64,000 nt of DNA. Origin: Bin127 sp965249505. Lineage in GTDB: Bacteria; Chloroflexota; Dehalococcoidia; Lucifugimonadales; Lucifugimonadaceae. The position numbers were made by a program, and so were the translations under genes. The stretch covers positions 2,356,001-2,420,000 of the forward strand of contig OZ252238.1 in the NCBI GenBank assembly GCA_965249505.1. The letters are read 5' to 3'. The notes under the pieces are model-generated. The model was not told where the DNA came from, did no database searches, and saw nothing but the letters and a program-made list of their open reading frames with translations. Shown piece after piece: positions 44,142 to 52,675 of this stretch (positions within the stretch are counted from its first letter, which is position 1; every line of letters starts with the position of its first letter).

Positions 44142-45239
44142 CTAAACGCCGAGCATCGTTTTGACAGTGGCAACCACGTCAGCGGGTTGCGGCATGAATG
44201 CTGTCTCTAATCCCTTGTTGTAAGGCACCGGAGTATGAGGGCCGGTAACCCTTTTCACTGGAGCGTCTAGGTAGTCAAATGCCTTGTCGGCGATTATCGC
44301 TGCGAACTCTGAAGCCATGCTCGCCCGCGGAGTATCCTCATCCACAATTACCACTCGGTTAGTCTTCATCACCGACTCAAGGATGATCTCTTCATCGAAT
44401 GGCGAGAGACTCAGCATATCGACGACCTCGGCCTCGATCCCCTCCTCTGCAAGGGCATCCGCCGCCTGTTTGCAGACGACCGATGTGTACGACATGCCGA
44501 CCAACGTCACGTCGCTCCCGTGGCGTAGGTATCGACCCTTGCCCAATGGGATCGCGTATGACTCGTCGGGAACGAAACCGCTGAGGTTGATCAGCTTCTT
44601 GTCGTTCACCAGAAACACTGGATCATCGTCGCGAATGGACGCTGCGAGTAGCCCTCGGACTGTGTAGGCGTCAGACGGCACCACGACCTTGAGGCCGGGT
44701 ATGTGGGCGAGCATCGAGTAGAAGCTCTCAGAGTGCTGTGCGGCGTGGCCAGTACCCCCGCCTGAACGTGCGAAAAGCGTGAGGGGGACCTTGGTCTGTC
44801 CTCCGAACATGTAGCGGGACTTGGCCGCATTAGAAAGCAGTTGATCGTAGGCAACGGTCACGAAATCGAAGTACATCAGATCTACAACCGGCCTCAACCC
44901 CGTCAGCGCGGCACCCACTGCGGCGCCCACGAAGCCTGCTTCAGAGATCGGAGCATCCCTGATCCTGTCTGGCCCGAAATCTTGCACCAACCCCTTCGTG
45001 GCTGCGAAGGGTCCGCCCCACGCGTCGAGCGGCTCGTTGGTGTCGCGGTCGAAACCGCCTGATATGTCCTCGCCCATGATGAACACATCAGCGTCGCGCT
45101 CCAACTCGTTCCGCAACGTCTGGTTGAACGCATCGCGATACCTCACCACCTGCCCCGGAACGTCGTAACCCGGACCGAGAACCTCGACGCCAGGATCGGT
45201 CAACACGTCGTTCGTCGTTGTGCCTACTGAAGTCGTCAT
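44142..45239 (-). CDS. 2-Oxoacid dehydrogenase E1 component, beta subunit
   Basis: 365 aa. Transketolase-type pyrimidine-binding domain followed by the C-terminal domain, as in PdhB/AcoB. Recognisable parts are FIMGEDISGGFDRD, DAPISEAGFVGAAVGAALTGLRPV, GGGTGHAAQHSES and a C-terminal RVTGPHTPVPYNKGLE. It forms an alpha2-beta2 ThDP enzyme with the gene directly upstream. The first 30 residues are longer than usual; an internal Met at 55 is too far in, so the ATG at 45239 stands. Confidence 0.93.
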   Translation of the reverse strand: MTTSVGTTTNDVLTDPGVEVLGPGYDVPGQVVRYRDAFNQTLRNELERDADVFIMGEDISGGFDRDTNEPLDAWGGPFAATKGLVQDFGPDRIRDAPISEAGFVGAAVGAALTGLRPVVDLMYFDFVTVAYDQLLSNAAKSRYMFGGQTKVPLTLFARSGGGTGHAAQHSESFYSMLAHIPGLKVVVPSDAYTVRGLLAASIRDDDPVFLVNDKKLINLSGFVPDESYAIPLGKGRYLRHGSDVTLVGMSYTSVVCKQAADALAEEGIEAEVVDMLSLSPFDEEIILESVMKTNRVVIVDEDTPRASMASEFAAIIADKAFDYLDAPVKRVTGPHTPVPYNKGLETAFMPQPADVVATVKTMLGV

Positions 45240-45281
45240 AATCGCAAAGCCTTTTTCGCTTGGTCGTCCGGATCATCCGTC

Positions 45282-46280
45282 TCAACGGAGACCGAACACC
45301 GGGTTGGAGTAATTGACGTAAACATCTGTGTATAGCTCCTCCATCGGAGGCATTGGGCTATTCAGAGCGAAATCCACTGCTTCCACCATCTCTTCCTCGA
45401 TCGCGTCTCTAATCTGACTCAACTCGTCTTCCGTCATGAGGCGTTGCGTCTTAACATCGCTCTCAAACTTCTTGATGCAATCGCGGCGCCTGTACTCTTC
45501 TTCCTCGTCCGGTTTTCGGTACTTCGTGGGGTCATCCGCGTGGAAGTGCCCGTGGTAGCGATAAGTCTTCAACTCCAGCAAAGTCGGACCATCGCCTGCC
45601 CTAGCTCGGGCCACGGCTTGCTCCGCTGCGTCGAAGACGGCGAAAACGTCCATTCCGTCGACCTGTACACCTGGAATGCCGTAGGAGTCGGCACGAGCGG
45701 AGATATCGTCGGTTGAGACTGCGTACCATGCTGGGGTCGCTTCGGCGTACAGGTTGTTCTCACAAGCGAATATGACCGGCAAATCCCAAATTGCTGCGAG
45801 GTTCATCGATTCGTGAACGACGCCCTGACTAGTCGCACCATCGCCGAAGAACGCCACACCAATCGATTCGCTCTCCTCGCCTCGATACTTCGCCGTAAGC
45901 GCGGCCCCGACTGCCAGCGGCACGGATGCGCCGACAATTGCGTTCGCACCTAGCATGCCCTTCGAAAAATCGGCGATGTGCATGCTGCCGCCCTTGCCTT
46001 TGCACTGACCAGTGTAGCGACCCATGATCTCGGCCATCATGCGCTTCGTCTCCAAACCCTTCGCTATGCAGTGGCCATGCCCGCGATGAGTTGATCCGAT
46101 CCAGTCCTTGTCCGTCAGGTGCGCGCAGATCCCGGTCGGTACCGCCTCCTGACCGTCGGACGGGTGTGTGACACCCATTGCATTGCCCCTGAACGTCTGT
46201 TCGAGCATCGTCTCCTCGAATCGGCGGATGCGATACATCGTTTCGTAGATCCAATGGAGCTTTGCTCTCGTCATACGCAT
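45282..46280 (-). CDS. 2-Oxoacid (pyruvate/acetoin-type) dehydrogenase E1, alpha subunit
   Basis: 332 aa. The thiamine-diphosphate motif GDGATSQGVVHESMNLAAIW ending in ENN is near residue 148, and the active-site loops STHRGHGHCIAKG and YRYHGHFHADD are present. Pyruvate and acetoin dehydrogenases are hard to separate at this level. Only E1 is encoded here; lipoyl E2 and E3 genes are absent from both sides (next genes are GH32 and an unknown). A strong inverted repeat sits 21 nt upstream of the start. Confidence 0.93.
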   Translation of the reverse strand: MRMTRAKLHWIYETMYRIRRFEETMLEQTFRGNAMGVTHPSDGQEAVPTGICAHLTDKDWIGSTHRGHGHCIAKGLETKRMMAEIMGRYTGQCKGKGGSMHIADFSKGMLGANAIVGASVPLAVGAALTAKYRGEESESIGVAFFGDGATSQGVVHESMNLAAIWDLPVIFACENNLYAEATPAWYAVSTDDISARADSYGIPGVQVDGMDVFAVFDAAEQAVARARAGDGPTLLELKTYRYHGHFHADDPTKYRKPDEEEEYRRRDCIKKFESDVKTQRLMTEDELSQIRDAIEEEMVEAVDFALNSPMPPMEELYTDVYVNYSNPVFGLR

Positions 46281-46300
46281 GGCGAACTATCCCGTCGTAA

Positions 46301-46330
46301 TACCGCCGAGTCTCATCTGATTCGGCGGTA
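46301..46330. promoter_or_regulatory. 9-bp inverted repeat upstream of the E1 alpha gene
   Basis: TACCGCCGA (46301-46309) and TCGGCGGTA (46322-46330) are perfect complements around 12 nt, 21 nt upstream of the E1 alpha start. It could be an operator controlling the E1 genes, or a leader hairpin. No T-run on either strand suggests a terminator. Confidence 0.5.
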
Positions 46331-46473
46331 ATTGCTTTATGTATTGCTTCAGATTGATGTTAGCAAGCCAACGGTCCGTTCGCCGCCTCAGAGCCGGGCT
46401 GTTGATGCTACGGTTGTCTCTGTTCATGTTCGGCTCTGCAACACAGATTCGTAAAGCTCGTCAGGAGTAGACC

Positions 46474-46830
46474 TTGGCCCAGGCTTGGATCGACATCGAA
46501 GAAAACGAAAACTGCGGCTACTTCCCAATACAGACTTTCGAAGTGAGGGGCACAGAACGGGTCGCCGATCTCGTGATTCTTCCCCGAGTGACCGAAGCAG
46601 ACGGCGCGCATGAAGTGGTCGGTTGGTGTGATGGTGAGCCTTGCCAAGTGAGGGTCGTCAAGGTAGGAGATTCCGGTGAGGGGGAGTCTGTTCTGATCCA
46701 CGGCGGCAATAACGGCATCCGTCTTAGGCCCGTCCGGTCAGACGTCGGTTGGGAAATCGGGGCTGAAGAACAATTCGGCGAGCCTTACATGCTTTTGGCA
46801 ACTAGCGTTGAGATCCGCTTCCCATCGTGA
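46474..46830 (+). CDS. Hypothetical protein
   Basis: 118 aa, not recognised. Start is TTG, supported by AGGAG six nt upstream and by the lack of an ATG near the domain start. No signal peptide, membrane segment or known motif. Sequence alternates strands (ADLVILPRVT, CQVRVVKVG, YMLLATSVEIRF), suggesting a small beta fold; acidic overall. It lies alone between the divergent E1 operon and the respiratory operon. Confidence 0.55.
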   Translation: MAQAWIDIEENENCGYFPIQTFEVRGTERVADLVILPRVTEADGAHEVVGWCDGEPCQVRVVKVGDSGEGESVLIHGGNNGIRLRPVRSDVGWEIGAEEQFGEPYMLLATSVEIRFPS

Positions 46831-46871
46831 GATTCCCGAATTCCTCCGTTTCCCGTTATTTCGTTGCTTCA

Positions 46872-46901
46872 TTGACACTCCCAAGGGTTGATAAATAACA
46901 T
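46872..46901 (+). promoter_or_regulatory. Candidate promoter of the respiratory operon
   Basis: TTGACA (46872-46877) matches the -35 consensus fully; TAACAT (46896-46901) matches the -10 at 4 of 6 positions with 18-nt spacing. It is 113 nt upstream of the first respiratory gene, in the only sizeable gap (183 nt) before that 13-kb run of co-directional genes. Confidence 0.5.
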
Positions 46902-47013
46902 AGATGAGAGTGCATTTGAGATGACACGGTTGTTCGCCTACCTGCCGAGGCGTTCGTTCACCAGATTGGTGACGAAACATGATCGGGATTCTCGGGAATT
47001 ACATTAAGACTGA

Positions 47014-47304
47014 ATGGACCCTCAACCCCTTACACCCTCCGAATGGGCTGAAATCGGGACCGCGCTCAAATTCCTATGGGCCGCGTTAGGGTTGGCATTC
47101 GTCGCCGGGTTTTCGCTCGTCTCTGCCCACGCAGTCATCACTTCGCTCGTCGACACCGATACCATTTCAGCGCGTTGGTCGAAACTCCGTCTTCCCCTCT
47201 ATGTGGCAGGGGTTGCTGCAGTCGCAGGTGTCCTCACTTGTTTCTTCATGGTGGTGCAAAACTTGAGTTGGCTCGAAACCCTCTACTCGAGGTACTGGCA
47301 ATGA
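47014..47304 (+). CDS. Small two-helix membrane protein at the head of the complex III operon
   Basis: 96 aa with two hydrophobic helices (about 17-42 and 62-84) joined by a polar loop. Not recognised by sequence. It starts the run of complex III genes, 66 nt before actA, so it may be an accessory membrane subunit comparable in size to the extra small subunits of some ACIII complexes. That role is inferred from position only. Confidence 0.7.
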   Translation: MDPQPLTPSEWAEIGTALKFLWAALGLAFVAGFSLVSAHAVITSLVDTDTISARWSKLRLPLYVAGVAAVAGVLTCFFMVVQNLSWLETLYSRYWQ

Positions 47305-47370
47305 TCACCTCGGGCCGCCAGCAGTCAGCAATTTCGAAGCGATTTATCTGCGCAGCCGAGCGATCGGTCG

Positions 47371-48090
47371 ATGAGAGGATCGGTTTTGGCATCGCTGCTT
47401 GAGTTCATGCGCGAGAAGCACCGCACCACTCCTCTGTGGTTGAAGGTGCTCATCCCGCTGTTGGGGCTCGGAACGTTGGGAGTGGTCGCTGTTATGGGCG
47501 CGATGCTCGCCTTCATAATCACTGCGTGGCTCGGACAACCGGTCCCTGTTTTCGGCTTCCAACAGACATTCGAACAACCCATCCCGTTCCCGCACACCAT
47601 CCACGCGAGCACGGGCATTTACACCAACTCCACCGGCGACCAAGTGCAAGGGCTGGGCATGGACTGCACCTTCTGCCATCGCACTGTGACCACGCAGAAG
47701 AACGCAGGAATCCCACCTGTTGGGCTCTGCGCCTACTGCCACCAGGTGATTGGCAGCGACGAGAGCGAGCCCTTGACAGAAGTGAGAACTGCTGCCGGAG
47801 TCATCGGCGAGAACCCGCATCCCATTGATTGGAGGCGAGTCCATAGGCTCCCCGATCACGTTCGCTTCGTACACGAACCGCACATTAGATATTTGACCAA
47901 CCACCCCGAAGCCGTAAAGAACTCCACTAGCGGCGTAAACGTTGGCCCTGCCGCTGTGTGCTCAACTTGCCACGGCGATGTCGCTGCTATGGAACAAGTG
48001 GAGCAAGTCGAACCCCTTAAGATGGGTCAGTGTGTCAACTGTCACCGCGATAACAACGCTCCGACAGATTGCGCAGCTTGCCACCACTGA
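47371..48090 (+). CDS. actA: Alternative complex III subunit ActA, pentahaem cytochrome c
   Basis: 239 aa. One N-terminal membrane anchor (about 23-52), then five CxxCH haem sites: CTFCH, CAYCH, CSTCH, CVNCH and CAACH. ActA carries electrons from quinol oxidation to the monohaem subunit ActE and onward acceptors. The region is exported, with the C-terminus outside the membrane. Position before actB supports the assignment. Haem attachment would need the ccm genes encoded 8 kb downstream. Confidence 0.92.
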   Translation: MRGSVLASLLEFMREKHRTTPLWLKVLIPLLGLGTLGVVAVMGAMLAFIITAWLGQPVPVFGFQQTFEQPIPFPHTIHASTGIYTNSTGDQVQGLGMDCTFCHRTVTTQKNAGIPPVGLCAYCHQVIGSDESEPLTEVRTAAGVIGENPHPIDWRRVHRLPDHVRFVHEPHIRYLTNHPEAVKNSTSGVNVGPAAVCSTCHGDVAAMEQVEQVEPLKMGQCVNCHRDNNAPTDCAACHH

Positions 48091-48125
48091 AAGACTTAAG
48101 GCGTTACGAACCGGACACCAAATAG

Positions 48126-50471
48126 ATGAAGTTAAATCGCAGAGAATTCCTTGCGCTAGGCGCCAAGGCCACAGCCGGCACGATGATATTCGCCGCCTGC
48201 GGTTTGCCTGAGCGCGAACTCATAGTGCAGAGCCCGGTGGAGATGCCGGAGGACCTCGTGCGCGGTGAAGACGCGTGGTACGCCACCACCTGGCCGGATA
48301 TGCCAGGCGGCGACGGCCTCTTGGTTCGCGTCATGGAAGGCCGCGCTAAGAAAATCGCCGGCAATCCTGATCACCCGGTGAACCTCGGCAAGCAGAGCGC
48401 GCGCCACGATGCCGCAATACAGCTGACTTATCACCCGGATCGCATCCGCGGACCCATGTTCCGGGCGAGCAAAGGTGGGTTGTTCGACTCCATTTCATGG
48501 CAACGGGCCGAGCGCATTTTCCTCGATGCCGTAGAGAACGGCACGGACAACATGTCCATCGTCACGAATCCACTAAATGGTCACCTAGGGTGGGTCGCTA
48601 GGAACTTCGCAGCCCTCTTCAACGGCCGGCACATCACCTTCGATCCTGTAGAGCAAGGCGCACTTCAGAATGCGGTCTCGTTCATGTACGGGCAGGAAAA
48701 CTTACCTCACATCGACATCGGTTCCGCCAAGACAATTCTTTCAGTAGGCGCCGATTGGCTCAGCACCTGGCAATCACCGGTCGGATACTCGGTTCGCTAC
48801 GGGCATTTCCGTTCGCAAGACCCCCGGGGCTACTTGATCCACGCCGAGCCGCGCATGTCAATGACCTCGGCAAACGCAGACCTATGGCTTCCTGTAATGC
48901 CCGGTTACGAGGGTCACCTGGCGATGAGCATCGCCAACGTCATCGTTAACGAACGGCTCACCGGCTCAGCCGAAATCGCCCGATTCCATGGCAAGATCCC
49001 GCAAGCGGCGTTGTTCGGGTTCGCTCCTGAAGATGTCGAGGAGCGCGTCGGCGTCTCCGCGAAGAGGGTCCGCGAAGCCGCGCGACACTTCGCAGCGGAA
49101 CGACCAAGCGTCGCTTTCGCAGGCGGCAGCGCCGGCGCACACTCAAACGGTTCATTCAACATCGCCGCAGTTCACGCGCTCAACACACTCGTGGGTGCAG
49201 TTGGAGCCGAAGGCGGCATCTCGTATAACCCGTCATCAGCGATCGATGGCATTACAGCCAAATCTAACGGGGCATCATTTGCCGATTGGGAAGTAGAACT
49301 CTCCCATTGGCGAGCCCAAAACGTCGAGACTGCGATCATACGTGGGGCAGACATCGTTCATGGAATGCCGAACTCGGCAGATGTTGTGGGCGCACTAGAA
49401 AATGTGCCGACGGTGATCGGTTTCGGGACCGTCATGAACGACACGTTGGCGAACTGCGACCTCATACTGCCCGACAAGAGCTTCCTCGAAAGCTGGGATA
49501 CATCGATCCCGGAGCCGGCACCCGGTTACCAAGTTGTCAATATTCAGCAACCTGTCATACCGCCGACCGTCTCGTTCTCCGATGGCTTGTTGTCAGACTC
49601 CCGTGGCTTTGGAGACGTGCTCCTGTGGGCAGCGGGAGGTGGACTTGGCGCAGAAGACATGGAGGAACTGGTCATTCTGGCCACCGAAGATCTGTTCACG
49701 CTAGCGCGTGGATCGGTTTCAGCATCCAACCAACGACTATTTAGACAAGGCGTGCTCCAGCGTGGAGGATGGTGGGACACTAACTCCGGATTAGACGCGC
49801 CGGAAGCATTTGAGCCGCCTAACGTCTTCGACCTTGAGAGTACGCAGAGGTTCTCAGGAACCGACGGCCTGGGCGACGGCGCAGACTTCCATCTGATCCC
49901 GTTCCTATCCAACAGCCTTTACGAAGGCCGCCTGTCAGCAACTCCGTTCGCTAATCAAAACCCAGATCCGATGACCAGCGCCGCATGGGAGACATGGGTC
50001 GAAATCAACGACCATGAAGCCGAAGAGCTAGGCATCAGACAAGGCGATGTGCTCTTCATAAAGTCGTCGTCAGGCGAAATCGAAGCTCTCGCATATCCGA
50101 CTCCTGGCGGTCGCCCCGGCGTGATCAGCATACCGATCGGTTTGGGACACGAGAGTGGAAGCCGCTACGACGAGGGCACTGGCTCAAACGTGATGTCGAT
50201 CCTGGCGTCCGAAGTCGACGCTGAGAGCGGCGCACTCGCATGGGCCGCGACTAGGGTTCGAATCACTAGGTCTGGTCGACGTCGAGAACTTCCCAAATTC
50301 GAAGGCGAGGTCACGGCGTTCCCAATTGAACCAGGAGTGCCGGTGCTCGTAGTCGCACCTGGCCAAACCGCTCACGAGGCAGAAGAAGAGAACCACCATC
50401 TCTATCAGCAAGAGTTCCGGCTGCCGAAAAACGAAGACGCGCAATCAGAACCTGCAAGTGAGGAACATTAA
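48126..50471 (+). CDS. actB: Alternative complex III subunit ActB, molybdopterin-oxidoreductase-like part (B1)
   Basis: 781 aa. Twin-arginine signal NRREFLALGAKATAGTMIF ends in AAC-G, which also fits a lipobox, so it may be a Tat-exported lipoprotein. The rest has the fold of molybdopterin oxidoreductases, but the CxxC...C motif that would bind the FS0 cluster is absent and only one other Cys is seen, as expected for ActB, which has lost the cofactor. In characterised ACIII this part is fused to the iron-sulfur part; here they are separate genes 12 nt apart. Confidence 0.9.
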   Translation: MKLNRREFLALGAKATAGTMIFAACGLPERELIVQSPVEMPEDLVRGEDAWYATTWPDMPGGDGLLVRVMEGRAKKIAGNPDHPVNLGKQSARHDAAIQLTYHPDRIRGPMFRASKGGLFDSISWQRAERIFLDAVENGTDNMSIVTNPLNGHLGWVARNFAALFNGRHITFDPVEQGALQNAVSFMYGQENLPHIDIGSAKTILSVGADWLSTWQSPVGYSVRYGHFRSQDPRGYLIHAEPRMSMTSANADLWLPVMPGYEGHLAMSIANVIVNERLTGSAEIARFHGKIPQAALFGFAPEDVEERVGVSAKRVREAARHFAAERPSVAFAGGSAGAHSNGSFNIAAVHALNTLVGAVGAEGGISYNPSSAIDGITAKSNGASFADWEVELSHWRAQNVETAIIRGADIVHGMPNSADVVGALENVPTVIGFGTVMNDTLANCDLILPDKSFLESWDTSIPEPAPGYQVVNIQQPVIPPTVSFSDGLLSDSRGFGDVLLWAAGGGLGAEDMEELVILATEDLFTLARGSVSASNQRLFRQGVLQRGGWWDTNSGLDAPEAFEPPNVFDLESTQRFSGTDGLGDGADFHLIPFLSNSLYEGRLSATPFANQNPDPMTSAAWETWVEINDHEAEELGIRQGDVLFIKSSSGEIEALAYPTPGGRPGVISIPIGLGHESGSRYDEGTGSNVMSILASEVDAESGALAWAATRVRITRSGRRRELPKFEGEVTAFPIEPGVPVLVVAPGQTAHEAEEENHHLYQQEFRLPKNEDAQSEPASEEH

Positions 50472-50483
50472 CCGGATTTCATC

Positions 50484-51224
50484 ATGACTCTTCAACGCGA
50501 AAAAAGACAGTTCAGCTGGGGCATGGTCGTCGATGTCGACAAGTGCACCGGCTGTCAGGCATGCGTGTTGGCATGCCAGGCCGAAAACAACATCCCGATC
50601 AATACTCAAGATCGCTTCGAACGCGCGCGCGTCATGTCTTGGATCCGCGTCGAACGCTACTGGGAAGGCGAATTTCCGGATGTTAAGGCACGATTCATCC
50701 CGATCATGTGCCAGCACTGCGAAAACGCCCCCTGCGAGCCTGTGTGCCCCGTATTTGCCACGTACCACAATAACGAGGGCATGAACGTGCAGATCTACAA
50801 CCGTTGCGTCGGCACGCGCTACTGCGCCAACGGTTGCCCCTACCTCGTACGGTTCTTCAACTACTGGGAACCGGTGTGGCCCGAAGCTTTCCGCAACCAT
50901 CTGAACCCCGACGTCACAGTGCGCAGCCGTGGAATCATGGAGAAGTGTTCCTTCTGCATTCAACGCATCCGCCGGGGCGTTCGAAACGCCGAGCGCGACG
51001 ACCGCGAGGTGGTCGACGGTGATATCCAGACAGCCTGCCAACAGGCTTGTCCAACCGACGCGCTGGTGTTCGGCAACTTCAACGACCCCGACAGTAAAGT
51101 GGCGAAGATGAAGAATGACGATCGCCACTACACACTTCTTCCCCACCTTGATACCGATCCCAACGTGATCTATCTGGCGAAGATCGACCCTGGCAAGTCA
51201 TCCAACGGCACTACACATGGCTAG
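50484..51224 (+). CDS. Alternative complex III iron-sulfur subunit (ActB2 part, PsrB-like)
   Basis: 246 aa ferredoxin-type protein with four cysteine groups: CTGCQACVLAC (near 22), CQHCENAPCEPVCP (near 77), CVGTRYCANGCP (near 109) and CSFC...CQQACP. This gives four cubane-type clusters, one possibly 3Fe-4S. There is no signal peptide, so it must be exported with its Tat-signalled partner ActB1. It overlaps the following membrane subunit gene by 8 nt. Confidence 0.93.
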   Translation: MTLQREKRQFSWGMVVDVDKCTGCQACVLACQAENNIPINTQDRFERARVMSWIRVERYWEGEFPDVKARFIPIMCQHCENAPCEPVCPVFATYHNNEGMNVQIYNRCVGTRYCANGCPYLVRFFNYWEPVWPEAFRNHLNPDVTVRSRGIMEKCSFCIQRIRRGVRNAERDDREVVDGDIQTACQQACPTDALVFGNFNDPDSKVAKMKNDDRHYTLLPHLDTDPNVIYLAKIDPGKSSNGTTHG

Positions 51225-52644
51225 CGGGGCTCTGCACATGGATGCCCACGCCGCCGATCACGGCGAAGAGGCCCATCACGAGTTGCCAGCTCGTGTGGAG
51301 GCTGCCGTCATCACTTCGGAATTGGTCGCCTCCACCGATGCGATCCCGCGCAAGTTCAAAGCGTTTGTCTGGTTCCTATCTGCCTTGACCCTAATCGGAA
51401 TCATCGCTCTCGCAGTGAAGATGATCGTTGATGGCGGAGATCAAACCGAGTGGGGATACGTCGCCGCGCTAGTAGCTTTTCTCTTCAGCGCATTCGCAGG
51501 CGCGCCAATGGTTGGCATTGCACCTGTGATCGCCAAAGCCAACTGGGTTAGGCCGCTCACGCGAATAGCCGCCATATTCTCCTTTGCATCGGTGGTCGTG
51601 ACTATCCTCATGATCCCATTGATGCTGCACTTGCCTACCCTAGTCACCGAGGGAGCACGACGACGCTCGATTTGGTTCGAAGGGCCCGACTACTCGCCAC
51701 ACTTCTGGTCCATGTTCGCCATGCTTACGCTGATCATCGCAGGATTGGCGCTCTTCTACGCCGCCGCGCTACCCGACTTCGCCGTTATGCGCGACCACTC
51801 AAGCGGATGGAAGCAGCGATTCGGCAGATTCATGGCTCGAGGCTGGATCGGTACCTCTGTTCAGTGGCGATCATTACGCATGCGAATCGGCATCACTGGG
51901 ACCTTCTACTTCTTCACTTTCGTATTCGTCCACTTCATCATCAGCACCGACTACGGTATGAGTCTGGTACCAGGTTGGCGCGACGCGATCTTCCCGATGT
52001 ACCACGCAATATCGTCAATCCAAGCAGGTCTTGCTGTCACAGTGTTGGCAACTTGGGCGGCCAGAAAATTCCTCGGCCTAGACAAATATCTCAACGTCGA
52101 TCAGTTCTGGTCGATGGCACGGTTAATGTTCGCATTCACCCTCCTATGGGGGTACTTCTTCATCTCCGCATTTATCGTCTTCTGGTACGGCAGGAGCGGA
52201 TCCGACAAAATGTGGATCGAATTGCTGATCAAAGGTCCATACATCTGGGCGTTCCTGGCGGCAGCGTTTTTCATTTGGTTCACACCTTGGTGGTGGCTCA
52301 TATGGAACTACGTGCGACGAAGCATCAACGGACCGGCGATCGGTTCGGCCTTAATCTTGATCGGCTTGATGCTAGACCGCGTGCGTCTCTATGTCGCGGC
52401 GTGGTCAGTGCCACCCAAAAGTATCCACGAACGATTCCTAACCGAAATTCCCGACACGATATGGCCAGACTTAACTGACATCTTGATCATTGTGGGTGGG
52501 ATCGCCGGATCGTTGCTCATCGTCTTGCTCATCACGCGCATCGTCCCGGTGTTGAGCGTGTGGGATGTTCAACAGTTCAACCTCCTCTATCGCCCCGTGC
52601 AGTACATGAAAACGAAGGTCTATCTGGTCGGAAAACCTGACTAA
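51217..52644 (+). CDS. NrfD/PsrC-like quinol-binding membrane subunit (ActF/ActC type)
   Basis: 475 aa with about ten hydrophobic helices and a His-rich polar N-terminus of some 45 residues. It is similar in overall plan to the next gene (NrfD family). Based on lower resemblance to classical NrfD I favour ActF, with the next gene as ActC; the two could be swapped. These subunits hold the quinol sites of complex III. Confidence 0.8.
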   Translation: MASGALHMDAHAADHGEEAHHELPARVEAAVITSELVASTDAIPRKFKAFVWFLSALTLIGIIALAVKMIVDGGDQTEWGYVAALVAFLFSAFAGAPMVGIAPVIAKANWVRPLTRIAAIFSFASVVVTILMIPLMLHLPTLVTEGARRRSIWFEGPDYSPHFWSMFAMLTLIIAGLALFYAAALPDFAVMRDHSSGWKQRFGRFMARGWIGTSVQWRSLRMRIGITGTFYFFTFVFVHFIISTDYGMSLVPGWRDAIFPMYHAISSIQAGLAVTVLATWAARKFLGLDKYLNVDQFWSMARLMFAFTLLWGYFFISAFIVFWYGRSGSDKMWIELLIKGPYIWAFLAAAFFIWFTPWWWLIWNYVRRSINGPAIGSALILIGLMLDRVRLYVAAWSVPPKSIHERFLTEIPDTIWPDLTDILIIVGGIAGSLLIVLLITRIVPVLSVWDVQQFNLLYRPVQYMKTKVYLVGKPD

Positions 52645-52675
52645 TCGACGCTAAGCCACACACCTCTGACACCAC

